Notes: generated from the sequence alone by a model not told the origin. A stretch of 64,000 nucleotides of DNA from an uncultured Oscillospiraceae bacterium (GCA_910587345.1 CAJUKH010000058.1:42866-106865); one strand, 5' to 3'; positions 31,484-39,809 are shown, counted from the stretch's first letter. Translations and numbers: made by a program.

Positions 31484-32593
31484 TTATACGTTGAACCGGA
31501 ACAGGACGATATCTCCGTCCTTCATCACATATTCCTTGCCCTCGCTGCGGACCAGGCCCTTCTCCTTGGCCCCCGCCATGGAGCCGCAGGCCTTCAGGTC
31601 CTCAAAGGCCACCACCTCCGCCCGGATGAAGCCCCGCTCGAAGTCGGTGTGGATCTTGCCTGCCGCCTGGGGGGCCTTGGTGCCCTTGACGATGGTCCAG
31701 GCCCGGCACTCGTCCTCTCCGCCGGTGAGGTAGGAGATAAGGCCCAACAGGGTATAGCTGGCCTTGATGAGCCGGTCCAGGCCGCTTTCCGCGATGCCCA
31801 GATCGTCCAGGAACATCTTTTTCTCCTCTTCGTCCAGCTCGGCGATCTCGGCCTCCAGCTTGGCGCAGACGGGGATGACCTGGGCCCCCTCCTTGGCGGC
31901 CAGCTCAGATACCTGTTTGTAGTAGGGGTTGTTCTGGGGAGCGGCAAAGCCCTCCTCGTCCAGATTGGCGGCATAGATGATGGACTTGAGGGAGAGCAGT
32001 TCGCTGGTGGCGATGACCGCCGCCTCATCCTCGTCGCAGTCAAAGCTGCGGGCGGAATTTCCCTCGTTGAGCCAGTTTTTCAGGCGGGTGAACAGCTCGG
32101 CTTCCTTCAAAAATTTCTTGTCCCCCTTGGCGGCGGTCTCGGCCTTCTTGATGCGCCGCTCTACCATCTCCATGTCGGCCATGATAAGCTCCATATCGAT
32201 GGTGGAGATGTCTCCCAGGGGGTCCACGGGCACGTTGGTGGAGGTGTCGGCCACCACGTGCATGATGTTCTCATCGTCAAAGCAGCGCACCACATGGACG
32301 ATGGCGTCGCACTCCCGGATATTGGCCAGGAACTTGTTGCCCAGCCCCGCCCCCTGACTGGCCCCCTTTACCAGTCCCGCAATGTCCACAAACTCGATGA
32401 CGGCAGGGGTGGTCTTCTTGGGGTGGTAAAAATCGCTCAGCCAGGTCAGCCGGCTGTCGGGAACGGCTACCACCCCCACATTGGGGTCGATGGTGCAGAA
32501 GGGGTAATTGGCGCTCTCGGCGCCGGCGTTGGTAATGGCGTTGAACAGGGTCGATTTGCCCACGTTGGGCAGGCCCACGATTCCTAATTTCAT
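31484..32593 (-). CDS. ychF: Redox-regulated / ribosome-associated ATPase YchF (Obg family)
   Basis: 369 aa. The Walker A motif is GLPNVGKSTLFNA (about residues 6-18), the switch region DIAGLVKGAS, and the G4 motif is altered (YAANLDEEG) as in the ATP-preferring YchF subfamily. A TGS-like end (GDIVLFRFNV) closes it. Its first 17 bases form the left junction of the mobile element, so its present binding site (AAAGGAGATGTGAGGAT) comes from the element. It is on the same strand as the integrase, whose transcript may now read into it. Confidence 0.95.
   Translation of the reverse strand: MKLGIVGLPNVGKSTLFNAITNAGAESANYPFCTIDPNVGVVAVPDSRLTWLSDFYHPKKTTPAVIEFVDIAGLVKGASQGAGLGNKFLANIRECDAIVHVVRCFDDENIMHVVADTSTNVPVDPLGDISTIDMELIMADMEMVERRIKKAETAAKGDKKFLKEAELFTRLKNWLNEGNSARSFDCDEDEAAVIATSELLSLKSIIYAANLDEEGFAAPQNNPYYKQVSELAAKEGAQVIPVCAKLEAEIAELDEEEKKMFLDDLGIAESGLDRLIKASYTLLGLISYLTGGEDECRAWTIVKGTKAPQAAGKIHTDFERGFIRAEVVAFEDLKACGSMAGAKEKGLVRSEGKEYVMKDGDIVLFRFNV
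32577..32593. repeat. Left attachment site (attL core)
   Basis: ACGATTCCTAATTTCAT, complementary to codons 1-5 and part of 6 of ychF; identical copy at 41349-41365. Confidence 0.85.
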
Positions 32594-32648
32594 ATATCCT
32601 CACATCTCCTTTATTTTCAAGGGATTTCAAGATTTCAAAATGGAATTC

Positions 32649-32678
32649 GCACCATTTTCGCACCACTTTTTAAGTGGC
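32649..32678. repeat. Left terminal repeat of the element
   Basis: CGCACCATTTTCGCACCA followed by CTTTTTAAGTGG; a near-identical copy lies at 41201-41231 in the same orientation. It overlaps the last codons of the integrase and may be an integrase arm-binding site. Confidence 0.6.
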
Positions 32679-33902
32679 GGCATCGCTCTTGGTCGTGGCA
32701 CAGAGGCCGTTGGCACGCTGACCTTCTTCAAACTGCCGTACCGCAGCCTCCAAGGAATCGTCCGTCACATGGACGTATGTATCCATTGTAGTTTTTAAGC
32801 TGGCATGTCCCAAGAGATTTTGCAGTATTTTGGGCGGCATCCCGTTTTCAATGGCCCGGGTAGCGTAGGTGTGCCGCAGAGCGTGCATACAGACCCGTTT
32901 GATACCAGCCTTATCACAGAGCTTATAGAGGTGAGTGTCGTAGGAGCTATTCTTGTTCGGCATCCCCGTGCGGAAGTTGATAAACACGAGGTCCCGCATA
33001 ACAAGCGTTCTCTTTTCATTTGTGCGGGGGTCCTTGAACTCCAGAACCTCGTCCAACTGCTGACTCTGCTTGCGGTTGTTCCTCTCGGCGTATAGGGTCC
33101 TCAAAATCTCATAGGCCGGTTGGGTCAACCAAATGGTGCGCTTGCTCGTCTTCGTCTTAGGTGGCCCGGCCCTCCAGAAGTTCTGCTTATGGCGGAATTC
33201 CAAGGATTTGTCCACCGTCAGCGTCCGCTGTTTCCAGTCGATATTGTCCCAAGTCAGCCCAATCATCTCCCCCGTCCGCAACCCCGTTTCAAGCAAAAAA
33301 GCGTACTGATAGTAGTTGTGGGAGGTTTGAGCTACGGCAAGAAACTTCTGCTGCTCCTCAACCGTGAAAAACTTAATGTTTCCCACCTTCCGAGCAGGAA
33401 TGGAAAATTTTACTTCATCCAGAGGGTGCTTTTTAATTTTTCCGTTCATCCTTGCCGCCTTAAACATGGTTCCAAGAGTGATATAAGCCTGACGGATGGT
33501 AGAGCCAGCATAATTCTTCTCTGACTCAGCCATGCGGTTAAATATTTGCTTACAATGCATGGGCTTAACATCGCAGAGCTTCATCTTACCAATGACTGGC
33601 TGAATGTTCATGAGGTATCGGTCGGCGTAGTTGCGGCGGGTGTTGGACGACAAGTCCTTATTAAGCTCCGTGTTCCAGATGAAATACCATTCATCCACTG
33701 TCATGTCAGGAGAATCAACACCATCGCCGTACTTGTCCTCGTAAATGGCCTTATCTCGCCAGTTTCTGGCCTCGATAACGGTATCAAATCTTGCTTGCTG
33801 ACGAACACCCGTCTTGCTTACAAACCGCGCTTGATATTTACCATCATCCTTTCGCTGGGTGATACCCTTCCCCAAATTTTTGCCTTTCAAATCTTTACCC
33901 AT
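32670..33902 (-). CDS. Tyrosine recombinase (Tn916/phage-type integrase)
   Basis: 410 aa. The N-terminal arm-binding region (GKGITQRKDDGKYQARFVSK) and SAM-like core-binding domain are followed by the catalytic domain with Arg in LLETGLRTGEMIGL, HALRHTYATR, LLGHASLKTTM and the nucleophile Tyr in DTYVHVTDD. It should integrate and excise the element at the ychF start. The start ATG 33902 follows AAAGGAG by 11 bases. It lies next to attL, as expected. Confidence 0.93.
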   Translation of the reverse strand: MGKDLKGKNLGKGITQRKDDGKYQARFVSKTGVRQQARFDTVIEARNWRDKAIYEDKYGDGVDSPDMTVDEWYFIWNTELNKDLSSNTRRNYADRYLMNIQPVIGKMKLCDVKPMHCKQIFNRMAESEKNYAGSTIRQAYITLGTMFKAARMNGKIKKHPLDEVKFSIPARKVGNIKFFTVEEQQKFLAVAQTSHNYYQYAFLLETGLRTGEMIGLTWDNIDWKQRTLTVDKSLEFRHKQNFWRAGPPKTKTSKRTIWLTQPAYEILRTLYAERNNRKQSQQLDEVLEFKDPRTNEKRTLVMRDLVFINFRTGMPNKNSSYDTHLYKLCDKAGIKRVCMHALRHTYATRAIENGMPPKILQNLLGHASLKTTMDTYVHVTDDSLEAAVRQFEEGQRANGLCATTKSDAAT

Positions 33903-33989
33903 AAGATAGGAACTCCTTTCAAATTTGGAAGGGAGTCCCTGCAACGCAACTATTGTATCACAGGAACCCCTTTTTCACAATAATAAAGT

Positions 33990-34205
33990 TTAGATTATCG
34001 TCTTCTGGCTGATATACTCCTCGAACTCCTTGCGCTTAACAAGCTTTTTGTTTTCTCCAACATAAAGCGCAAAGGGGCAGGTCGGAGCGCGGAGCATACT
34101 TTCAATCTTGTTGATTCCGATGCTGCTGTACGCAGCGGCCTCATATTTGGTCAGAGTGAGCTTTTTTTCAATTGGAACTTCTTTTGTCTGCTTGTTCATA
34201 CTCAT
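33990..34205 (-). CDS. Excisionase (Tn916 Xis-like)
   Basis: 71 aa. The sequence LTLTKYEAAAYSSIGINKIE with CPFALYVGENKKLVKRKEFEEYI matches the winged-helix excisionase family of Tn916-like elements, which bends DNA and directs integrase to excision. Starts at 34205 or 34199 are both possible; GAAAGATG lies upstream. Encoded just before the integrase. Confidence 0.8.
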   Translation of the reverse strand: MSMNKQTKEVPIEKKLTLTKYEAAAYSSIGINKIESMLRAPTCPFALYVGENKKLVKRKEFEEYISQKTII

Positions 34206-34226
34206 GTAACATCTTTCCTTTATCAT

Positions 34227-34724
34227 AGTGTTCAGCGTAGTTATCGCTCTCCTGCTGGCCAGTCAGTTGCGTTATCTCTGCCGACACCCCAGCATGTGCT
34301 TTTTTGAGGCAAATTTTTTCTTCTATATGAGCAATTCTTTTGAATGATAAAGTATTTGAGTAAAAATAGCCAATATTTCTAAAAAAATACGCATATTCAT
34401 CAATGATTCAGCTCATTTTATTCAAATAAAAAATTTCTTCCAAAGTCAAATCGTGGAAGAAATTTCCTGTTATTGTGATAAATTGTATAATGTTGGGATT
34501 TTTTGGTAAATTCTTACGCCCCGCAGGGCGTAAGAGCGTCAGCAATTCGGAGAATTGCGATAGCGTGCCAAACCGCTGACCCCGCCTTGTGCTCACCTCT
34601 CAGCCTCCACCCACCTGTTCTTTCGTGGCGGGCCACTCGCTCCTGAGGCTTCCCCTCTACCCCTTTTATAAACAACAAAAAGCCCGGAAGCTCACGGCCT
34701 TGTTGCCGCTGCTTCCGGGCTTGT
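34227..34724. other. AT-rich non-coding region of the element with hairpins
   Basis: About 500 bases with no supported gene. It holds an inverted repeat AAATTTCTTCCA/TGGAAGAAATTT near 34430-34464, a stem CTTACGCCC/GGGCGTAAG at about 34513-34534, and a GTCAGC/GCTGAC pair enclosing GCAATTC/GAATTGC at about 34537-34581. These could belong to a regulatory leader, an origin or a transfer site; nothing decides between them. Confidence 0.4.
34676..34722 (-). terminator. Terminator after the XRE regulator
   Basis: AAGCCCGGAAGC and GCTTCCGGGCTT pair; on the minus strand TTTTTGTTG follows. Confidence 0.8.
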
Positions 34725-35039
34725 TTATTTTTCCTCGTGCATGGATTTCATCATTTCCAGTGATGCTGACTTTTGCCGGGGCGTCAAATCTGCCCAGCAG
34801 GTGAATACCTCGTCCAGCTCCGAGGTCAGCTCTACCATTTCACCCTCTGCAAAGAATTGGGACAGCGTGATACCGAATCCCCGGCAGATGGCCTCCAGCG
34901 TGGCAACGGAGGGAACTGTATTCCGTTTGTAGATGTTGGCAATCGTGGCATGTGATAGGCCGCAGTTCAGGGCCAAGCGATAGGCTGTCCAGCCACGATT
35001 TTGTAAAAGTTGCTGGAGCCTTGCGTGAATGTCAAACAT
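34725..35039 (-). CDS. XRE-family regulator of the mobile element
   Basis: 104 aa. The helix-turn-helix is WTAYRLALNCGLSHATIANI (about 17-36), followed by the typical PSVATLEAICRGFGITLSQFF. The C-terminal ~35 residues are of the type found in Clostridial element repressors. It is divergent from the SLH/transglutaminase gene; the two promoters overlap at 35095-35130, so it probably controls both. Confidence 0.85.
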   Translation of the reverse strand: MFDIHARLQQLLQNRGWTAYRLALNCGLSHATIANIYKRNTVPSVATLEAICRGFGITLSQFFAEGEMVELTSELDEVFTCWADLTPRQKSASLEMMKSMHEEK

Positions 35040-35100
35040 AGTCTCACCGCCATTCCTGTAACTATTTTACCGTTTAGAATGGCTACGCGATATAAAAGCC

Positions 35101-35129
35101 TTGTAACTTAATTATGTCAATGTTATAAT
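35101..35129 (+). promoter_or_regulatory. Promoter of the SLH/transglutaminase gene, overlapped by a divergent promoter
   Basis: TTGTAA 35101-35106, 17-base spacer, TATAAT 35124-35129. On the minus strand TTGACA (35120-35115) with a T/A-rich -10 near 35092-35097 faces the XRE gene. Confidence 0.65.
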
Positions 35130-35167
35130 ATACTTATTCCTTTCAAGCCTTCAAGGAGGATAACGCA

Positions 35168-36916
35168 ATGAAAAAGAAAATGACTGCTATGTTGCTTGCA
35201 GTGGCCATGATGTTGGGAATGTTCGCCTCCCCCGCATATGCCACCAACCAGAAGTTCAATGATGTGCCGGATACCCACTGGGCACTCAGTTACATCCAGT
35301 CTGCCGCCGCTGACGGCGTGATGAACGGCACCGGAGAGGGCAACTTCTCCCCTGCCAAGACGCTGACCCGTGCCGAGTTCATTGTGATGATGATGCGTGC
35401 CTTCTATTCGGACGATGTGGCAGCGAAGGAGACCGAGCTGAAGAACACCGGTATCGAAACATCGTGGTACGTCGCCCACTGCTTCCTTGCATATGAGAAG
35501 GGACTGCTGGAAAGCGCTTCTATGGAGACCGCTATCCGAAACGGCGTTGGAAAGCTGAAGAACCCTGACAGCTTCCTATACCGCAACGCAAAGGACTTGT
35601 CCGAAGTCTCTGCCGAAAACATCACCCGAATCGACATGGCTGTTATCGCAGGTCGAATCATGCTGGAGAAGGGTATCCCCGAGCTTCCTGATGCAGAGCG
35701 TCAGGCTACGCTGAACAAGGTTCCCGACGTCGACCAGATTCTCAATACCCAGCGGGAAACGATGGCGATGGTATACTACTACAAGGTTATCACCGGTATC
35801 GACTCCAATGGTACTTTCAATCCTTCTGGCACGGTTGACCGTGCCTCTGCCGCTGCTATCTACTGCCGCCTTCGGGATGCTGTTCGCGACTACGCTGATG
35901 GCACGACACCCACTCCTACTCCGACGCCTACCCCTGCCCCCAGTGTTGAGCCTACTCCGACTCCTTCGAAGCCCCCTGTGACCGGCGGCACGAAGGCCCC
36001 CTATGCAACGACGGACGATAGCATCGTAGGCACGGTCAGTGATACGCGAGTCACTTTGAGCCTCGAGACTCATAAGGCTCCTGTGGACTATTGGGGGAAA
36101 CACCCTGAGCTGAATGGGCTGGTGGATAAGGATGAATATAACGCCTATGTCTTTATGGCGCTGAACCGCGAGTGGATTTCAAAAAACGGCATTGTCGCAA
36201 GCACATGGCAGAACGGTGCGTGGACTGACGGTGTCGATACTTTCAATTACCCCTGTTTCAGCACAAAGCGTACCCACCCCATTCCTATGGAACTTCCATT
36301 TACTGACTACTATGTGGATGCAGTAACTGGCGGTGACATCTATGTCAATCGAGTGGGTGATACAGTCGAGGATGACATTGGAATCTACCGGGTATATAAG
36401 GCAACGACCGTAGACGAAGCATACAACGGCAATCTCGTCCCTGTCTTTGCCAAGTTTACCCCCGGCATGTCCGATAAAGACAAAATCGTCATCATGGTCG
36501 AGGCGCTCTGCGAAAAGATGACTTATAACGATGGGTCTCCAGAGGTTGCAGACATCCCTCGTGTTGGCGGCCCAGACGTATGGGCTTCTGACGCGCCAGT
36601 CGTTAAGGGCATCTGCGATGACTATGCCGTTGCGTTCGCTTATATGTGCGATTATGCCGGTATCCCCTGCATGGTTTGCACTGGTAACAACCATGCATGG
36701 AATTTGGTGTACGCTGATAGCGAGTGGTATGTTGTAGATGTAACTGACCTCGACATCATGATTGATTTGGGGTTGGCATTTGAAGATGCTCGTAAGCAGC
36801 CAGACTTCTACATCTTCCACACTGAAGACGGCTATGCGAATATTGGGTTCAAAGATGACCAAACCAACGAAAAGCTAATCATCGAAGCACTCTATCAAGA
36901 CGTCTTCGGAAAATAA
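35168..36916 (+). CDS. Secreted SLH-domain protein with transglutaminase-like domain (element cargo)
   Basis: 582 aa. A signal peptide ends at about residue 26. SLH repeats occupy about 27-240 (FNDVPDTHWALSYIQSAA, LTRAEFIVMMMRAF, GTFNPSGTVDRASAA). A Thr/Pro linker (PTPTPTPTPAP) follows. The C-terminal ~290 residues contain a transglutaminase-like triad: Cys in VKGICDDYAVAF, His in GNNHAWNLVY, Asp in VVDVTDLDIM. It is likely a wall-bound cross-linking or proteolytic enzyme. Base composition is visibly lower in GC than in neighbouring chromosomal genes. A chromosomal protein at 52314-54080 has the same two modules in reverse order. Confidence 0.85.
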   Translation: MKKKMTAMLLAVAMMLGMFASPAYATNQKFNDVPDTHWALSYIQSAAADGVMNGTGEGNFSPAKTLTRAEFIVMMMRAFYSDDVAAKETELKNTGIETSWYVAHCFLAYEKGLLESASMETAIRNGVGKLKNPDSFLYRNAKDLSEVSAENITRIDMAVIAGRIMLEKGIPELPDAERQATLNKVPDVDQILNTQRETMAMVYYYKVITGIDSNGTFNPSGTVDRASAAAIYCRLRDAVRDYADGTTPTPTPTPTPAPSVEPTPTPSKPPVTGGTKAPYATTDDSIVGTVSDTRVTLSLETHKAPVDYWGKHPELNGLVDKDEYNAYVFMALNREWISKNGIVASTWQNGAWTDGVDTFNYPCFSTKRTHPIPMELPFTDYYVDAVTGGDIYVNRVGDTVEDDIGIYRVYKATTVDEAYNGNLVPVFAKFTPGMSDKDKIVIMVEALCEKMTYNDGSPEVADIPRVGGPDVWASDAPVVKGICDDYAVAFAYMCDYAGIPCMVCTGNNHAWNLVYADSEWYVVDVTDLDIMIDLGLAFEDARKQPDFYIFHTEDGYANIGFKDDQTNEKLIIEALYQDVFGK

Positions 36917-36936
36917 AAAAGCCGATTACAACAAAG

Positions 36937-36970
36937 AACCCGCCGCTATTTAAACGGCGGGTTCTCTCTA
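36937..36970 (+). terminator. Terminator after the SLH/transglutaminase gene
   Basis: GAACCCGCCG and CGGCGGGTTC pair around CTATTTAAA, followed by TCTCTCT. Confidence 0.7.
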
Positions 36971-36980
36971 TCCTCTTAGT

Positions 36981-37121
36981 TTAAGCTCCGATGAACAAAA
37001 GCGCCTTGCCATCTGGCACCTTCATCTGGCTGAGAGCAGCTTCGGTCATCCGATGAAAAGCCATCATATCATCAGGTGCAATCCCGTCTTTGAACTCTCT
37101 ATGGATTTGACAAACAAACAC
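36981..37121 (-). CDS. Possible 46-aa protein with hairpin-sequestered start
   Basis: GTG 37121 follows GGAGG by four bases and opens a frame to TAA at 36983-36981 with a codon pattern that looks coding (includes FKDGIAPDDMMAFHRMTEAA). The binding site and start lie in the 3' arm of a strong hairpin (37117-37151, CACGGGACC paired with GGTCTCGTG). No family recognised; it may instead be a decayed remnant. Confidence 0.35.
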   Translation of the reverse strand: MFVCQIHREFKDGIAPDDMMAFHRMTEAALSQMKVPDGKALLFIGA

Positions 37122-37160
37122 GAGACCTCCACCAAGTTCGGTGAAGGTCCCGTGTTGTTA
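37116..37160 (+). terminator. Possible second terminator downstream of the SLH/transglutaminase gene
   Basis: CACGAGACCTCCACC and GGTGAAGGTCCCGTG pair around AAGTTC, followed by TTGTTATTTATTTT. It overlaps the start of the minus-strand small ORF. Confidence 0.45.
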
Positions 37161-37189
37161 TTTATTTTCAGCCTTCGGCTGAGAATTTT

Positions 37190-37319
37190 TATGGTAGCGG
37201 GGCCCTGCTCACTGGAGGGTCCCCGCCGGAGACTGGCACCCAGTGAAGCACAACACTGGGTGCATGGGATAGCACTTCGGCCCTGTGCGGGGGCTGTCCC
37301 ATGCTCCTATTCTACCATG
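37190..37319 (+). ncRNA. Structured RNA candidate, four-way junction of ~130 nt
   Basis: A closing stem ATGGTAG/CTACCAT (37191-37197 with 37312-37318) encloses three hairpins: GGGGCCCT/AGGG-CCCC (37199-37224), GCACCCAGTG/CACTGGGTGC (37236-37263) and ATGGGATAGC/GCTGTCCCAT (37264-37302). G-U pairs are acceptable only if the plus strand is transcribed. A short TCAGCC/GGCTGA hairpin with TTTTT lies just upstream. No known RNA family is recognised. It sits between the cargo gene and the serine recombinase. Confidence 0.55.
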
Positions 37320-37473
37320 CCGGACCGCAAAAGAAAAGATGCAGTGTAGGGCATACCCTATCTTTCCTTCCGAAACCCCGCTGAAACGGTAAATTTAGGC
37401 CCTGTTTTGGCCGATATTTTACACCATGCCGTTTCTTCCATTCTAAATTACCACCTTAGAAGGAGGAATAGTC

Positions 37474-38085
37474 ATGAGTGAACTATTTGGTTATGTACGT
37501 GTATCAACGGAAGAGCAGAACGAGGCCCGACAAATTGAGAAGATGCGGGCGTTGGGGGTCCCAGAGCGGTATCTATTTGTAGAAAAGCAGAGCGGCAAGG
37601 ACTTCGACCGCACTATCTACCTTGGGATGCGAAATATCCTCCGGGAGGGGGACCTTCTGTATGTGGACAGCATCGACCGCTTGGGTCGGAACTATGACGC
37701 TGTCAAGAAGGAGTGGTACTACCTCACCCGTGAATTGAAGGTGGATGTGGTAGCTTTGGACTTGGCGGACCTGTTTGACAGCCGCAAGTTCCGGGAGCAG
37801 GGAGAGGTTGGTCGTCTTCTGGAGGACCAAATGCTCTCCCTGCTGGCATGGGTGGCAGACCAAGAGAGGAAGAAGATTCGCCAGCGGCAGCGGGAGGGAA
37901 TCGAAATCGCAAAGGTGGCGGGAAAGTATAAGGGCCGGAAGCCCGTCATTGTCCCAGACTTTGAGAAGTATTACCAGCGGTACATGAGCCGGAAGGTGAG
38001 CAAGGCGGGGCTGGCCCGTGAGCTGCACATCAGCCGCCCTACGGTCGACCGTCTGATTGCGGAGCATGAGGCAGGCATCAGGTAG
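37474..38085 (+). CDS. Serine recombinase (resolvase/invertase family)
   Basis: 203 aa. The N-terminal catalytic domain begins FGYVRVSTEEQNEARQ, with the nucleophile Ser in RVST. SIDRLGRNYDAVKKEW gives the conserved Arg/Asp positions, and a long helix leads to a C-terminal helix-turn-helix (SKAGLARELHISRPTVDRLI). Likely resolves dimers or multimers of the circular element, or inverts a segment. AGAAGGAGG precedes the start. The 3' end overlaps that of the converging Rep-like gene by 8 bases. Confidence 0.9.
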   Translation: MSELFGYVRVSTEEQNEARQIEKMRALGVPERYLFVEKQSGKDFDRTIYLGMRNILREGDLLYVDSIDRLGRNYDAVKKEWYYLTRELKVDVVALDLADLFDSRKFREQGEVGRLLEDQMLSLLAWVADQERKKIRQRQREGIEIAKVAGKYKGRKPVIVPDFEKYYQRYMSRKVSKAGLARELHISRPTVDRLIAEHEAGIR

Positions 38086-38971
38086 GCATCAGCTTATCCT
38101 TGTCGTCCTCTACATAGGAGGGGAGGTGGTAAAGATGCTCCAGCATCTCGTCCGCCTTCCCTCCGTCCATCAAGAGGCTTGCGCCGAACTTCCCCGGCTT
38201 GACCCCGCAGTGGGCGAGAAGGTCCAGCAAATCGTCATACGTCAGGTAGGCGATATGTACCTTGGGCTTGTTCAGGCCACGGGTAGCATAGACCCGCCGC
38301 TTGACCCGCTCTACCTTCTCCGGGGAAAGCTTGTCATACTGCTTGAGCATATAGAGAACCTTTCCGCGCTGGTCGATGGGCTGTCCCTTTTCATCCAGTG
38401 ACCCAATCCGCACCAGCTCATGATGGGTCCCATATTTTTCATCAAAGCGGGACCATTTATAAATAGTCATACCTTGGCAGATACGGCTCCGCTGGTCGGC
38501 GGTGATGTCCTCCATGTCCGGCGTGATGGCGTACAGCTCCTTCCGGGGAATCCCCCTGAGCAGGGCGTGGACATGCCACCCGTCCTTCTGGTTGGGGACC
38601 ACCACCATAAGGTAAATGACCTTCTGCTTGGTGTAATAGGCGTGGTTCCGTATCCATTCAGTGAACTTTGACATGGCCTTTTCATCGCCCCAGACCTTCT
38701 CCGAGAAGGTGAAGGTGGCCCAATACATAAATTTGTTGGAGAGACCGTAGTTACGGACCAGCCGCCGGGTCCGGGCCACGCTTGCCAGAACGGAGGCCCG
38801 CTCCCGCTCTTCCTCCGTGGAAACATAGCTGGGAGAGGTCAGGGCGTTGTTGGCGGAGAAGCAGACGGCAGAGAGGGTGACGGTCCCATCGTCACATACG
38901 CCGACAAAGACCTTTGCGATAGGGGTGGGGCTACTGTAATGGGACGTTAAATGTTTTTCTGGAATGAGCAT
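38078..38971 (-). CDS. HUH-type replication initiator-like protein
   Basis: 297 aa. The HUH metal-binding motif is HVHALLRGIP (about residues 145-154), preceded by a beta-strand (VIYLMVVVPNQKDG) and by the upstream motif MYWATFTFSEKVW. Candidate nucleophile tyrosines follow in VLYMLKQYDKLS. This is the layout of rolling-circle Rep endonucleases of plasmids and small phages. It suggests the excised element replicates, or is transferred, as a nicked circle. The non-coding stretch upstream (38972-39809) is the natural place for its origin. Confidence 0.65.
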   Translation of the reverse strand: MLIPEKHLTSHYSSPTPIAKVFVGVCDDGTVTLSAVCFSANNALTSPSYVSTEEERERASVLASVARTRRLVRNYGLSNKFMYWATFTFSEKVWGDEKAMSKFTEWIRNHAYYTKQKVIYLMVVVPNQKDGWHVHALLRGIPRKELYAITPDMEDITADQRSRICQGMTIYKWSRFDEKYGTHHELVRIGSLDEKGQPIDQRGKVLYMLKQYDKLSPEKVERVKRRVYATRGLNKPKVHIAYLTYDDLLDLLAHCGVKPGKFGASLLMDGGKADEMLEHLYHLPSYVEDDKDKLMPT

Positions 38972-39809
38972 GACTCACTCCTCCTTTCAACAGTAAATAG
39001 ATGAAATAGAAAGAAGATGTCTATCTCTTCTATTAAGTAAAAAGCGTTATAGGATAGAACTCCCCCAAAAGTCCCCCTCGGAACTTTTGGAATTTGAAAT
39101 TGTCCGCGGGTCACGGGCCGCTGGGTCGGAGCATGGAGCCGCCCTCCTTTCTACTGCCTCTATTAGGGATTATGGTAGAGTTGCAATGCAAGAAAGGTGA
39201 CCGCAAATTTACAATTCTGTGAAATTATGGAAATTTTGGGTCGAAGTTTGATGCAATTTATATGAATCGCACAAACAGGCCCGCATAAGCGCGGCAAATT
39301 TTTCCGAATTCATCAAAGAAATTCAGGGGAAATTTTTCTTTCCCTTATATGCAAAAGTGCAAACAGGCCTGTTTTTGCCTGTTATCGGACGGACTGAAAT
39401 TTTGAAGGTGTGGCATTCCGTCATACTGTCCCATGGAATCTATTTCTTGATGAACGGAGATTTGGAGACTGGCACACCGGAAGCACAACTTTTTTTGACG
39501 ATGGGAGGGAGACTGTCATCTTATGCAAAGCACAACAAAGCCGTGGTCCCCACTGCTGGACCACGGCGTGGGCGTAACAGGGGCAATCACATCCCCACCG
39601 CCCGCAAAGCCCGGAAGCGTCAGCGGACCGGGGCGGAATTGCCACCACGATTATCCGTTCCATTCGGAAAAATGGACGGATAAACGGTGGTGGTCGGGTC
39701 CAAGCGGCAAATGTCAGCATCGGGGAGCTGCGTAAAAAATCCCCCGTCAATCCTTGCTTACCATGTTCCCATAAGAAAGGGGGGATGCTTCATCGGCAAA
39801 CTTGGCTCA
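38972..39809. other. Non-coding region of the element, possible replication origin
   Basis: About 840 bases without a convincing gene. It contains AT-rich tracts (39190-39350), the sequence GGAGACTGGCAC + GAAGCACAAC (39464-39489), which is shared with the structured RNA at 37228-37254, a 10-bp hairpin GCCGTGGTCC/GGACCACGGC (39540-39567) and the long hairpin at 39625-39701. A short frame at 39357-39683 crosses these structures and is unlikely to be coding. Confidence 0.5.
39625..39701. repeat. Long imperfect hairpin, candidate origin structure
   Basis: Stacked stems GGACC/GGTCC, CCACCAC/GTGGTGG, TTATCCGT/ACGGATAA and CCATT/AATGG enclose a CGGAAA loop (39642-39693 for the inner three). It resembles the cruciforms at rolling-circle double- or single-strand origins; an RNA role is not excluded. 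Confidence 0.55.

Noticed and set aside
35910..35975. Short Pro/Thr codon repeat as a possible regulatory or CRISPR-like repeat
   Set aside because: It encodes an in-frame PTPTPTP linker of the SLH/transglutaminase protein.
39357..39683. 108-codon frame in the element's non-coding region
   Set aside because: No ribosome site, crosses two strong hairpins, and composition shifts to Arg/Pro/Gly in the second half as in non-coding GC-rich DNA.
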